Below are positions 35,042 to 43,521 of a DNA stretch of 64,000 nt, piece after piece. The translations under genes and the position numbers were made by a program. This stretch comes from DTKD01 sp964494345 (lineage in GTDB: Bacteria; Armatimonadota; UBA5829), in contig CAZBSI010000005.1 of the NCBI GenBank assembly GCA_964494345.1, positions 139,408-203,407 on the forward strand. Reading direction: 5' to 3'. Position 1 is the stretch's first letter; every line of letters starts with the position of its first letter. A model generated the notes under the pieces. That model made no database searches. It saw only the letters and a program-made list of their open reading frames with translations, and was not told where the DNA came from.

Positions 35042-36016
35042 CTATTTTCCAGTCAGCTTCTTCAACTCTGTCCAAAACTCATCAATGTTGGATTTGTCGA
35101 CTACTCGGACTCCAGTGTCGATCATCCTGGATTCAGGGACCGCTTCTTTGTCGCCTCTGGCCAGCGCGCTGAGCACTTTAACCGATTGGTAGCCAAACTC
35201 GAACGGTTTTTGTACCACAGTGGCGAAAATCACCCCGTCCTTGACGCCCTTCAGGGTATCGTCCTGCTCGTCGAAGCACACGATTTGCACCTTACCGACC
35301 TTGTTGGCCGATCTTACCGCATTTACAATAGCCGGGCCGTTGTAGCTCCATAACCCGACCAGGCACGAGACATCCGGGTGTTTTACCAGCGTATCCTCCA
35401 CATTTGCCCGCGCCTTGGTATGATTGGTGTCGTCGGTCATCAAGCCGAGGATTTTATACTTCGGGTCCTTGTCGAGAACCGCGCGAATGCCTTTATAGCG
35501 ATCGTTCGCGTTTTGAGCATCTCTCATACCGACATACAGCATAATCTTGCCACCGTCAGGAATCGCCTTTACTATCTGCTCCCCTGCAGTCCTGCCGGCG
35601 TCGAAGTTACTGGTGCCGACATAGCATAGCCGGTTGCTGTTCGGCGCATCGGAGTCCATGCAAATGAGGTCGATGCTGGCGGCGGTTTTATTGAGAACCT
35701 CGGTCTGGCTGTCCGGGCTTACCGGGCTTACCGCAACACCTTTTACGCCGCGGGTTACCAGGTCTTCCAAAATCACCTTCTGCTCGGCTGCTGTACCAGT
35801 GGTCGGCATTTTGAAATCGCACTTTACGCCGAAGTCTTTTTCACCCTTTTTGACCCCAGCTTGCGCTATCTTCCAAAAATCCGAGACGTTGTTCGTCACA
35901 AACGCGATATGGACCGATTTTACCCCGTCGGCGTTTTCAGCGGCCTGTTTATTGCCACACGAACACAGCCCAAGGACTAATCCGGCCAAAACGAAAAAAA
36001 CGATAAGTCTTTTCAT
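35042..36016 (-). CDS. Sugar ABC transporter substrate-binding lipoprotein (RbsB-like)
   Basis: 324 aa. Signal peptide with a lipobox-like LCSC near residue 20, so a lipoprotein. The rest is a type I periplasmic binding protein of the ribose/xylose class (HIAFVTNNVSDFWKIAQAGV, then GVKGVAVSPVSPD, DAGRTAGEQ and VCFDEQDDTLKGVKDGVI). The start at 36016 is 8 nt after AGGAG; an upstream in-frame ATG at 36049 lacks a site. No permease or ATPase gene lies beside it, so its transporter must be elsewhere or it serves as a sensor. A GC-rich imperfect hairpin follows the stop (35027 down to about 34990) and may end transcription. Confidence 0.9.
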   Translation of the reverse strand: MKRLIVFFVLAGLVLGLCSCGNKQAAENADGVKSVHIAFVTNNVSDFWKIAQAGVKKGEKDFGVKCDFKMPTTGTAAEQKVILEDLVTRGVKGVAVSPVSPDSQTEVLNKTAASIDLICMDSDAPNSNRLCYVGTSNFDAGRTAGEQIVKAIPDGGKIMLYVGMRDAQNANDRYKGIRAVLDKDPKYKILGLMTDDTNHTKARANVEDTLVKHPDVSCLVGLWSYNGPAIVNAVRSANKVGKVQIVCFDEQDDTLKGVKDGVIFATVVQKPFEFGYQSVKVLSALARGDKEAVPESRMIDTGVRVVDKSNIDEFWTELKKLTGK

Positions 36017-36151
36017 CCTCGCATCTCCTATCAAAAAGCCTACATTCACTGCTTCTACATTCGAGCGTACTCTCCTGCGTTTTGAGAATACGATTACACC
36101 TGATTGTCGCGAATAGTTTTTCTCGATGGGTTTCGCTGCTTACTGGTGGCG

Positions 36152-36160
36152 TGTTATACT
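36152..36160 (+). promoter_or_regulatory. Extended -10 element, leaderless promoter candidate
   Basis: TG-T-TATACT, a near-perfect extended -10, ends at 36160. The expected start of transcription, 7-8 nt on, is the A of the ATG at 36168. No -35 box matches well, as is common with extended -10 promoters. Confidence 0.5.
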
Positions 36161-36167
36161 GCTGACA

Positions 36168-37454
36168 ATGCAAGATAAGAAACGCCAGTTTAACCCGAAC
36201 CGCATTTTAATCGTGATCCTGGTCGGATTTGCGCTGCTATCCCTCGCCTACTCTTTGGCGACGCAGCTTAAATACGGCCCTGATGAGCCGGCACATTTTA
36301 TTTATATTCGCTCCATCGCGACAAAGTTTACTCTGCCTCCGATTTCAAAACACATAACAGACTCAGAATTTGCAACTGCCACTCACGCAGGCCACCATCC
36401 CCCGCTGTATTACGCGATAATGGCTGTGCCTTATGCCGCTATGAACGCGGTTGGTCTTTCCGGCGATTTGATTTGGAGAATATTGCGCATTCTCGGCATT
36501 GGCATCGGAGTCGGCTGGATATATTGGGTCTATAGACTGGCCCTGGAGCATTTCGGACGACAGAACTACGCCCTCGCTGTAGCGGCATTCGTGGCATTGA
36601 TTCCAAATGCTGCGTATACAGCCGGCGTGCTGAACAACGAAATCCTCATCGCGCTGCTTTTTACATGGGCGATGGCTATGATGATCCGCTATTTCAAAAC
36701 TGAATCGCTATCCGTTCGCGAGGCAGTTGTGCTTGGAGCAGTGATCGGACTTTCCATACTCACCAAGGCCCAGGGATTGATATTGATACCGGTCTTTGTG
36801 ATTATCAGCCTGGCGATATGCCGCAGGCGCGATTATTCTAATGCAAGGGCGGTGGTTTCGGCTTTTGGGCTCGTGATGGTGGTGGGGACGGTCATCGGTG
36901 GGTGGTGGCTGGCGAGGTGTTATTTCGCATACGGAACGATCATGCCACGCTCGCTTTACAATCCAGTGCTGCCTCATGGGTTGGCGAGCGCCTTGACCGT
37001 ACCGGCAATGACTCTATATACGATAAATCTGGCGTCGCGCGACGCTTACGGATATTTCTGGACGCCATTTTGGCTGATCTGGAAGTACGTTGCCTGGTGG
37101 CACTATTTCTGGCCTGTGCTCGGAGCGACTGCGATTGCCCTGGTCGGTTTGATCGTTCGGTGGGCGAAAACAGGTCTGGATCGCAGTATTTGGATTTTGC
37201 TCTTTGCGGCGGCGCTTGTTTGGGCATCGTGGATGCGGTATGTGCTGGTGGTCGATAGCATGGCGAACCTGCAAGGCCGGCTGTTTATGTGCGTGGCTGC
37301 GATTATTGGGATCGTATTTGTGACCGGTTTTGACGCCCTGACACCGAACCGCAGCAAAAAGAGTGTAGCTGTTATTGGGATTATCATTATGCTGCTCGGA
37401 AACGCGGCTGTCATAGGCTGTGATATCGCGTTCTATGCAGCAGGCGGGGGCTGA
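36168..37454 (+). CDS. Polytopic membrane glycosyltransferase-like protein (GT39/DUF2142-like)
   Basis: 428 aa with about ten hydrophobic segments. The first loop carries YGPDEPAHFIY, the acidic (D/E) motif after helix 1 typical of GT-C glycosyltransferases and DUF2142 proteins, followed by HHPPLYY. LTKAQGLILIPV is the conserved TK.....P segment. Such enzymes move sugars from polyprenyl phosphate to surface lipids or proteins outside the membrane. Start choice: ATG 36168 has no ribosome binding site but coincides with the predicted transcription start; an ATG at 36126 is also open but would lie upstream of that promoter. It precedes hpnK-hpnI on the same strand by about 50 bp, so lipid glycosylation is a reasonable theme (inference). 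Confidence 0.78.
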   Translation: MQDKKRQFNPNRILIVILVGFALLSLAYSLATQLKYGPDEPAHFIYIRSIATKFTLPPISKHITDSEFATATHAGHHPPLYYAIMAVPYAAMNAVGLSGDLIWRILRILGIGIGVGWIYWVYRLALEHFGRQNYALAVAAFVALIPNAAYTAGVLNNEILIALLFTWAMAMMIRYFKTESLSVREAVVLGAVIGLSILTKAQGLILIPVFVIISLAICRRRDYSNARAVVSAFGLVMVVGTVIGGWWLARCYFAYGTIMPRSLYNPVLPHGLASALTVPAMTLYTINLASRDAYGYFWTPFWLIWKYVAWWHYFWPVLGATAIALVGLIVRWAKTGLDRSIWILLFAAALVWASWMRYVLVVDSMANLQGRLFMCVAAIIGIVFVTGFDALTPNRSKKSVAVIGIIIMLLGNAAVIGCDIAFYAAGGG

Positions 37455-37506
37455 TCGGGAAATAGCGTGAATCAGCCTGTTGTCATTTTGGGTAATACAG
37501 GATGAC

Positions 37507-38373
37507 ATGGTTGCGCAACTGATAATCAGCGCCGACGATTTTGGGGCCACTGACCAAATCAACTCAGCGATAATCAAGGCACATCGCGACGGAGTGCTGA
37601 CCAGCGCCGGGTTGATGGTGACCGGAGACGCCGCCGGCAATGCCATTCGTCTCGCTAAAGAGCAGCCGGATCTGGCGGTTGGATTGCACCTCGCCCTTAG
37701 CGACGCTCGAAGCGCGCTGCCGAAAAGCAGCATTCCCCGCCTTGTGGATAATCACCAACGCTTTGCCAATAACCCCGTGAAGGCGGCCCTGCGCTACTTT
37801 TTTGATAAAGAAGCTCGCTTGCAGTTGCGCCTGGAGATCGCTGCGCAGTTCGAGATGTTTACTGCCACTGGACTTGAGCTGAGCCACGTCGACGGCCACC
37901 AGCACATGCACGCCCACCCCGCCGTCTTGCCGACCGTTATTGAATTGGCGAAAGAATATGGGGCCAAAGGGATAAGGGTGCCGCGCGACCCGCTGTGGGC
38001 AAACTTCGCGGCGGATAGAACAAATATCCTATCAAAATTGGCCGTTGCTGCCGGGCACGGTTACCTTGCAGCAGTATGTCGAAAAGAGCTGCGGGGATGT
38101 GACCTTGCCGTATGCGATATGGCTATCGGCAGCCTGATGAGCGGGTCGATGAACACGGAATATGTGATAAACATGCTCGGCAGGCTGTCAGCGCATAAGC
38201 TGGAGATATTTTTCCATCCCTCTGAATCTGCCCGACCCGTGCCGTATGGACCGAACAGGGGGGATTTGGAAACGCTGCTGGAACCAAGGCTGAAGGAGTT
38301 CATCTCGCGAAGATATCAGCTCACCACTTATGAAAAACTGGCAGAATCGGAGGAGCGAGTTGGTCTGGTTTAG
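37507..38373 (+). CDS. hpnK: ChbG/HpnK-family deacetylase
   Basis: 288 aa of the YdjC/ChbG/HpnK carbohydrate deacetylase family. Metal and catalytic motifs are visible: SADDFG at residues ~8-13, GLHLALS (~60) and HVDGHQHMHAHP (~125-136). HpnK removes the acetyl group from N-acetylglucosaminyl-bacteriohopanetetrol after HpnI adds the sugar (family knowledge). The next gene here is HpnI-like, which favours HpnK over chitooligosaccharide deacetylases. Start choice: ATG 37507 gives the usual short N-terminus before ADDFG; a TTG at 37480 is open without a ribosome site. No squalene-hopene cyclase or other hop gene is in the window, so the lipid acceptor is not proven. Confidence 0.85.
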   Translation: MVAQLIISADDFGATDQINSAIIKAHRDGVLTSAGLMVTGDAAGNAIRLAKEQPDLAVGLHLALSDARSALPKSSIPRLVDNHQRFANNPVKAALRYFFDKEARLQLRLEIAAQFEMFTATGLELSHVDGHQHMHAHPAVLPTVIELAKEYGAKGIRVPRDPLWANFAADRTNILSKLAVAAGHGYLAAVCRKELRGCDLAVCDMAIGSLMSGSMNTEYVINMLGRLSAHKLEIFFHPSESARPVPYGPNRGDLETLLEPRLKEFISRRYQLTTYEKLAESEERVGLV

Positions 38374-39511
38374 CGGAGTTCTTCTGGTTTTAACTTTTCT
38401 TGGCGCAAGCTACTATATAGCCTCCACCGCCTGCCTTTTCGCTTCTTTTAATGGCAAAGCACGGGCCGAATCGCCGGGTTTTCAACCCGCTGTGAGCATC
38501 CTGAAACCCGTATGCGGGGTTGACCGACAGGCCGCGGCCAACTTCGCCTCGTATATGAAACAAGATTATCCGGACTACGAGGTAATTTTCGGGACGCTGA
38601 AAGCGACTGATCCGGCGATAGATGTCATACTCGACACTATGAAAGGACACAAACACGCGTCCCTGCGAATAGGCTCTACTATCAGCGGCGCGAACAACAA
38701 AGTGAGAATACTACATCAACTAGCCAAACACGCCTGGGGGGAGATAATCGTCATTACAGACGCCGATACGCGCGCAGAGCCGAGTTTTCTGCGGGCGATG
38801 GTGACGCCTTTTCAGGACAGCCGTGTGGGAATGGTGACCTGTCTATATAAAGGTGTGGAAGCGGCGGGCCTTGCGGATTCTCTTGAAGCGCTGTATATGA
38901 GCAGTATCTTCGCAGGCGGAGTTGCTTGTGCGCAGCAGATAGGGGGATTGCGCTTCGGCCTCGGCGCCGCCGTAGCCCTGCGCGCCGAGGTTCTGAAGGC
39001 CATCGGTGGGTTCGAGCCGCTGGCGGACTATTTGGCGGATGATTATCAGATAGGCCATCGCACCGCACTGCTCGGTTGGAAAATTGAGCTTTCGAGATAC
39101 GTCATCGATGAGGTTATGTCCGGTGAGTCGCTGCGCTCTGTGTTATCGAGGGAACTGCGCTGGTCCCGCACTACCAGAGTCTGCCGGCCGCTTGGTCATT
39201 TTGGGTTGATATTCACGTTCGGCTCGGTATATGCATTGCTGCTGGCAGCGATCTGGCGGTCTTTCTCTGCGCTGTCAATTCTCATAATTGTGCTGGTTCT
39301 GCGTACGGTGTGCGCCTGGCTTTGTGCGCGGAAATTGGGTGACGAGGAATTCCCCCGTCGTATGCACCTGCTGGCTCTGCGGGACGTGGTCTCTTTTTTT
39401 GTATGGGCAGCGGGTTATCTCGGTAGCACGGTTAAGTGGCGCGGGCGCAAATTGAGGCTGAGGAAAGATGGCCGAATGGTAAGGGTTAGTCAGTGCCAAA
39501 AAAGGGGCTGA
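38360..39511 (+). CDS. hpnI: HpnI-like ceramide-glucosyltransferase-family enzyme
   Basis: About 383 aa. N-terminal membrane helix, a GT2/GT21 catalytic domain with SILKPVCGVD, ITDADT (DxD, UDP-sugar site), DDYQIGHR and the RELRWSRTTR motif (the (Q/R)xxRW acceptor signature), then two or three C-terminal hydrophobic segments. This is the HpnI layout: transfer of GlcNAc to bacteriohopanetetrol at the membrane. The start used is a TTG 6 nt after GGAGGAG, overlapping hpnK by 14 bp; an ATG at 38330 is open but has no ribosome site. It ends inside the terminator of the convergent downstream gene. An alternative is another lipid or ceramide glycosyltransferase. Confidence 0.83.
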   Translation: MVWFSGVLLVLTFLGASYYIASTACLFASFNGKARAESPGFQPAVSILKPVCGVDRQAAANFASYMKQDYPDYEVIFGTLKATDPAIDVILDTMKGHKHASLRIGSTISGANNKVRILHQLAKHAWGEIIVITDADTRAEPSFLRAMVTPFQDSRVGMVTCLYKGVEAAGLADSLEALYMSSIFAGGVACAQQIGGLRFGLGAAVALRAEVLKAIGGFEPLADYLADDYQIGHRTALLGWKIELSRYVIDEVMSGESLRSVLSRELRWSRTTRVCRPLGHFGLIFTFGSVYALLLAAIWRSFSALSILIIVLVLRTVCAWLCARKLGDEEFPRRMHLLALRDVVSFFVWAAGYLGSTVKWRGRKLRLRKDGRMVRVSQCQKRG

Positions 39512-39527
39512 TCCTAAGACCAGCCCC
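39498..39527 (-). terminator. Rho-independent terminator of the first exoprotein paralog
   Basis: On the minus strand GGGGCTG, a 10-nt loop and CAGCCCC, followed by TTTTTT. It starts 25 bp after the stop at 39552 and overlaps the last codons of the convergent hpnI. Confidence 0.85.
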
Positions 39528-39551
39528 TTGATTTTCGCCTCGAAACAGAGT

Positions 39552-42500
39552 TTAGTTCTGTTTCTTGGCGGAGATTGCGGTGAGAACCGGCTCAGCGCCG
39601 CTCACGTCAAGAGTACCCGTTGCGGATACGTAGTCGGCCGCGGTGAATCCGTGAGCAGTCTTAAGGACCTTCACAGGAACACCAGATCCGTCGTCAACGG
39701 TGAAGCTGTTGGCGTCGATTACGGTGACCTTACCCCAAACGGTGAACTTCTTGGTGGCAGCCGCCGCCGCTGTAGCAGCGTCCAGAGTCGCCTTATTGGA
39801 AATACCATAAGAATCGACCGGCTCCGGCTCGGATTCCTTAATAACGAACGTGAAGGCAGTGGTAACCGCCGCCTCGTTCAGAGCGTAGTCGACTGCGGCT
39901 ACGCGCAGATAGTAGGTGCCAGGATTCTGCTCGCCCGGCTCAAACGCACTGCCGGCTTCCTTCCAGGTGTTGGGAACGCCATTGGCATCGGTTCCGAAGT
40001 AGATCTTGTAGCCGCGAACGCCCGACTTGTCGTCAGTGGCGCCGAGGAACGCGAACTTCGGAGCAGTGACTGCAGACTGAGCAACGCCGTTCTGCGCGCC
40101 GCCAGCTTCGGTTACGCTGGTCGGGTTGGACGGAGCTACGTCATCGGAAGTCGAGAAGGTCAGGCCTGTGATGGCTGTTCGGTCCGCGTGTGCGAGTCGA
40201 GCATACAGACCGTGACCGCCAACACCGTTCTCAACCTTGATCAGAACCTTGTTCCAACCGGCGTTGAGCGTGAACGGCCCTATGAAGTTCTGGTCAGGGC
40301 GAGGGCTGATAGCCTCTTGTCTCTGGCCTCGATATACGCCGTTCGTCCAGACCTTGGAGTAGTCATCGGAACCAAGCCCGACGTACGCCGGCCAGACGGC
40401 CGCGCCCGGGTTGTTCACGTAGACCGCGAAGTAGGTCGAGGAGTTGGTTTTAGTGTCGCCGTAGAGGGCGTTGATATCCAGTATGTCGCCTGCAGCGGTC
40501 GTCGCTGCCCACGACTTGCCTGCATAGGTCTTGCCCGTCTTGGCGGCCAACTGAGTCTCAGCGACCGGGACACCGTTGTAGGTGTTGAGAACCTGGTCGG
40601 TGTCGATTCGCAGTTGGTGATCGGCATCGCCACCCTGGGCGAATGCGCCAAGGTAAGCCCAATCTCTAATTACATTGCCTACGCCAGTCGGCGGGTTGTA
40701 GTAGAGGTTTACCGAAGTGTCCTTGGTCATACCCTTGCGATTGCCGATGACGCCTTCCTCATCGCTCTTGACCTGGATGCCATTGCGAAGCAGGTAGCGA
40801 TAGTCCTTGCCGGCCGGCAAGGTATAAACCTTGGGAACATCAGCAATAGGAACGCCGACCCAGTCAAGCACCGGGCCAAGCTGCTCGCCGCGGTCGCCAC
40901 CAGGAGTATCCCAGGGAGTCGTGCCGTCAGTGGTCTTCCACCAGACACCAGCGTCTACAGTGCTGTAAACCCACGGCTTCATAACCTCGAAGAGTCGGAC
41001 GTGGATAGTTATAGCCGATGAGTAGCTGGAACCTGGAGTATGGGTAAGATTGATCTTACCGAGACCGTGCAGCAGGCTCTGCGCAGGGAACGTCTGGAAG
41101 CCGGCCCAGTCATTCCACTTGATCATCGGTCGGCAGTAGACTTGGTCGTTGGTCGGGCTGTATGCCGCAACGTTGATCTGTGTCGTCCACCAGTCCTCAC
41201 GATCACCTTCCAAGCTTGCAGCAGACATGCTTCGAGTGCCGGTAGCAACGTTGTTGGTAACAGCCTTGGCAGCATAGGCCTTAATAGTCGTGTTCTCGGC
41301 TGTCATCTTATAGGTTGCGGTGGTAGCGAACTGATTGTTAAATTCGCCAGCCTTGTCGCTCTCCCAACCTGCGAAGAGATACTTGTCTGCGCTGTTTACA
41401 GTCACCTTGACCTCGGCAACGTCGCCATCTTCGTAGTCGGTGGCAGTCGGCCAGGTCAGGTTCTTCTGTGTAAGAGAAGTCTGCCCCGCAACCGGGTCGC
41501 CGACAAGGGTCAGAGTGTAGGTCGGCATCTGGAACACTGCATACAGTGTGGTATTGTCGTTAGGAACCACGAAGCCGTTGCCTTCCATAGAGTTCAGTTC
41601 GCGCTCGGTGTCGAAGATCGGGGTGCCGGAAGCATTCATCGACCAGCCAACCCAGGTCACGCCAGGGTTTTCAGCAACCGAGAAATCGAGAGTTTCGCCG
41701 GCCTCATGCCAGGACACTTCGCCCCACTCGCGACCTTCAGGATATTCAATGTTGCCTCGGCTGGAGCTTCTAACGGCGACGAGCTTAACAGAGACGCCGG
41801 TCTTAAAGTACCAGACGTCGCCCTTGGTGGTGCCGCCGAGGTTGGTGCCGTCGACTCTCCAGTAATACTCGGTGTTGGCAGCAAGGGTGCCAGGAGAGAA
41901 GCTCTTTACGGTGGCATCCACAGTTGTCTTATACTCAGGTGAATCTTTGTCGGCGTCGGAGACATCATTAAAGTCTGTGCCGAAGTAAATATCCTGAGAA
42001 AGGGCAGCGTCACCAGGCGTCCAGGAAAGCTTGCCCGGAACAATCTGAGTGTCCAGGTTTGTGTGAACGATGCTTGACCAGTCAACAGGATCCGGATTGA
42101 ACGCTTTCATCGGAGGTGCGGAAGCGCACTTCACAGCATATAGAACATTCGACGGTACCGACTCTACTTCGTCATCGTTCACGGCAATGACGCGATAGTA
42201 ATAAATCGTGTCGCAGTAGCCAGTGGAGTCGGAGTAGGTGAGCCCGGTAACGTTGTCATCAAGAACGGCAAAATTCTCGTCGTTACCATCGCTGCGCTCG
42301 ACAATATAGTGATCAACAGTGCCGTAGGTCGGCGCGGTCCACGCGAGATCAATAGCCGTACCATCCTCTTTGGGCTCTGCAGAGTCCAGTTTCGGATGTG
42401 TCTGGCCAACCAGCTCGAATTTGAGAGCGCCGAAATACATGCTGCCCGACTCGCTAATCCAGTCGTTGTTCAATTCGATCTGGCAATTGGCAGGGTCGTG

Positions 42501-42995
42501 GGCCTTGAAGTCGTAAGTTCCCAACAGAAGCCAAACATTGGGATTGTTTAGCTGGTCGGTGGCTGCAGAGGTGTGCTTAACACCGAACCTGTCGGTGACG
42601 TAATGAATGATGTTCGTTTTAGCGGACGTTGTCGCGGCAGTAGTATTCCAGACCTTGTAGATACCAGACTCCGGCAGATCAATTTCGTATCTGCCCCAGC
42701 GAGCGCCGACTACTGCGAAGTTAGAGCTGACGTAGTAGCCCTGGAAGTTTGAACCTTTGGCTGCAACCAGGTCTGCCACGGTCAAGACAGCGCCAGAGGC
42801 CGCGACGTGCGCAATTCCGCCGGACGACTTAAAGTAGTCTGCGTAAGTGTTGTCCGAACCGGCGTTTTTCCGGGCCGTATAGTAGTACGGTCCACCTGCC
42901 TGCGCGACGCTCACCAGCATTGCCACCAGCAATATGCAAACCACGATAGTCGCAGCAGGCATCCGCACAAGCAATGAAGATAGCTTGCCTTTCAT
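39552..42995 (-). CDS. Large secreted multidomain protein, paralog 1 (golvesin-like/FnIII/DNRLRE/OB)
   Basis: About 1147 aa. Signal peptide, then a golvesin/xylan-binding-like domain (~35-190, ending YFGALKFE), FnIII (~195-290), a Planctomycete-type LSWTPG...DIYFGT...YYWRVDG domain (~295-400), an InlB-like bacterial repeat (~450-575), a DNRLRE-type domain (~590-760, RPMIKWNDWAGFQTFPAQSLL), a PA14-like domain (~775-950, GPFTLNAGWNKVLIKVENG), another FnIII (~960-1060) and a C-terminal OB-fold-like domain (KFTVWGKV, then TVDDGSGVPVKV). No catalytic motif seen. AGGAGG lies 6 nt before the ATG. It is an extracellular, probably carbohydrate-binding or matrix protein. Its paralog lies immediately upstream, with the last ~480 bp identical. 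Confidence 0.9.
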   Translation of the reverse strand: MKGKLSSLLVRMPAATIVVCILLVAMLVSVAQAGGPYYYTARKNAGSDNTYADYFKSSGGIAHVAASGAVLTVADLVAAKGSNFQGYYVSSNFAVVGARWGRYEIDLPESGIYKVWNTTAATTSAKTNIIHYVTDRFGVKHTSAATDQLNNPNVWLLLGTYDFKAHDPANCQIELNNDWISESGSMYFGALKFELVGQTHPKLDSAEPKEDGTAIDLAWTAPTYGTVDHYIVERSDGNDENFAVLDDNVTGLTYSDSTGYCDTIYYYRVIAVNDDEVESVPSNVLYAVKCASAPPMKAFNPDPVDWSSIVHTNLDTQIVPGKLSWTPGDAALSQDIYFGTDFNDVSDADKDSPEYKTTVDATVKSFSPGTLAANTEYYWRVDGTNLGGTTKGDVWYFKTGVSVKLVAVRSSSRGNIEYPEGREWGEVSWHEAGETLDFSVAENPGVTWVGWSMNASGTPIFDTERELNSMEGNGFVVPNDNTTLYAVFQMPTYTLTLVGDPVAGQTSLTQKNLTWPTATDYEDGDVAEVKVTVNSADKYLFAGWESDKAGEFNNQFATTATYKMTAENTTIKAYAAKAVTNNVATGTRSMSAASLEGDREDWWTTQINVAAYSPTNDQVYCRPMIKWNDWAGFQTFPAQSLLHGLGKINLTHTPGSSYSSAITIHVRLFEVMKPWVYSTVDAGVWWKTTDGTTPWDTPGGDRGEQLGPVLDWVGVPIADVPKVYTLPAGKDYRYLLRNGIQVKSDEEGVIGNRKGMTKDTSVNLYYNPPTGVGNVIRDWAYLGAFAQGGDADHQLRIDTDQVLNTYNGVPVAETQLAAKTGKTYAGKSWAATTAAGDILDINALYGDTKTNSSTYFAVYVNNPGAAVWPAYVGLGSDDYSKVWTNGVYRGQRQEAISPRPDQNFIGPFTLNAGWNKVLIKVENGVGGHGLYARLAHADRTAITGLTFSTSDDVAPSNPTSVTEAGGAQNGVAQSAVTAPKFAFLGATDDKSGVRGYKIYFGTDANGVPNTWKEAGSAFEPGEQNPGTYYLRVAAVDYALNEAAVTTAFTFVIKESEPEPVDSYGISNKATLDAATAAAAATKKFTVWGKVTVIDANSFTVDDGSGVPVKVLKTAHGFTAADYVSATGTLDVSGAEPVLTAISAKKQN

Positions 42996-43188
42996 TAGTA
43001 CCCTCCTATAAAATATCCTGCCTGTGTGGTGTGTATTCGGCCGATTGCTTTCGACCTCCAATTAAAGGCAGGCTAATCATCCGGCGTTGGCTTGAGACCA
43101 ACGCCTTGTGGTACACAACGCCTCTGGTCTACGACCTGAAGCGCACGTGTGGGCTTCGTGAACTGAACACGCCAGACCCACACTAACA
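42996..43188 (-). other. Structured 5' leader of paralog 1
   Basis: Between the conserved RNA element and the start codon the transcript can form two strong hairpins: GTGTGGG/CCCACAC enclosing CGTG/CACG (43147-43183) and GGCGTTGG/CCAACGCC (43083-43105). Neither is followed by a T-run, so they look structural and are not terminators. The ribosome site is free of them. Confidence 0.6.
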
Positions 43189-43260
43189 GGTATTGTGTTT
43201 ATTTCCAGCCACAGAAACAATTATCAGCCCGATTGTAGCCAATCGCGGCTCAGCAATACC
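43189..43260 (-). promoter_or_regulatory. Candidate cis-regulatory RNA element, copy 1
   Basis: Read on the minus strand, a 72-nt element begins at the predicted transcription start. GGTATTG pairs with CAATACC (P1). Inside are P2, AGCC-g-CGATTG-gcta-CAATCG-GGCT, and P3, GTTTC-TGTGGCTG-GAAAT, with a loop that is nearly invariant between the two copies. Together they form a three-way junction. The second copy at 47177-47245 keeps the fold with paired changes. It matches no riboswitch class that I could recall. Confidence 0.65.
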
Positions 43261-43266
43261 ATGAGT

Positions 43267-43294
43267 AGTATACCCTACTTTTTGCATTTGTAAA
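43267..43294 (-). promoter_or_regulatory. Promoter of paralog 1
   Basis: TTTACA (43289-43294), a 16-bp spacer and TATACT (43267-43272) on the minus strand. The expected start, about 7 nt on, is the first G of the RNA element at 43260. Confidence 0.7.
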
Positions 43295-43468
43295 CAGGTA
43301 ATGCTAAATAATTACTTATTTTCATTTAGCACACCTGGCGTCAATGATCTCAGGCAGGCGTAAGTACACTCGAAGTGAGATGATCGTGCGAGTTCGCAGT
43401 TGAAAATAAAGGGGGACTTTATGCTAAGGCATCGAAAGGCTCCAGAGGGTGAGCTTTAACATACACGC

Positions 43469-43500
43469 AAAAAGGGCTGGCCCGAAGACCAGCCTTTTTA
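43469..43500 (-). terminator. Terminator of paralog 2
   Basis: GGCTGG/CCAGCC stem with a TCTTCGGG loop on the minus strand, followed by TTTTT; the flanking A-run makes it look bidirectional. It begins 22 bp past the stop at 43522 and resembles the terminator at 39498-39527 (GACCAGCC arm shared). Confidence 0.85.
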
Positions 43501-43521
43501 TTTCTCGTCTTAAAACAGAGT

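Noticed and set aside
39528..41021. 497-codon plus-strand open frame (and similar ones at 43621-44991 and 45523-46962)
   Set aside because: Antisense shadows of the two large paralogs. They look conserved only because the sense genes are.
43083..43183. Leader hairpins considered as attenuator terminators
   Set aside because: Neither is followed by a T-run, so intrinsic termination is not supported.
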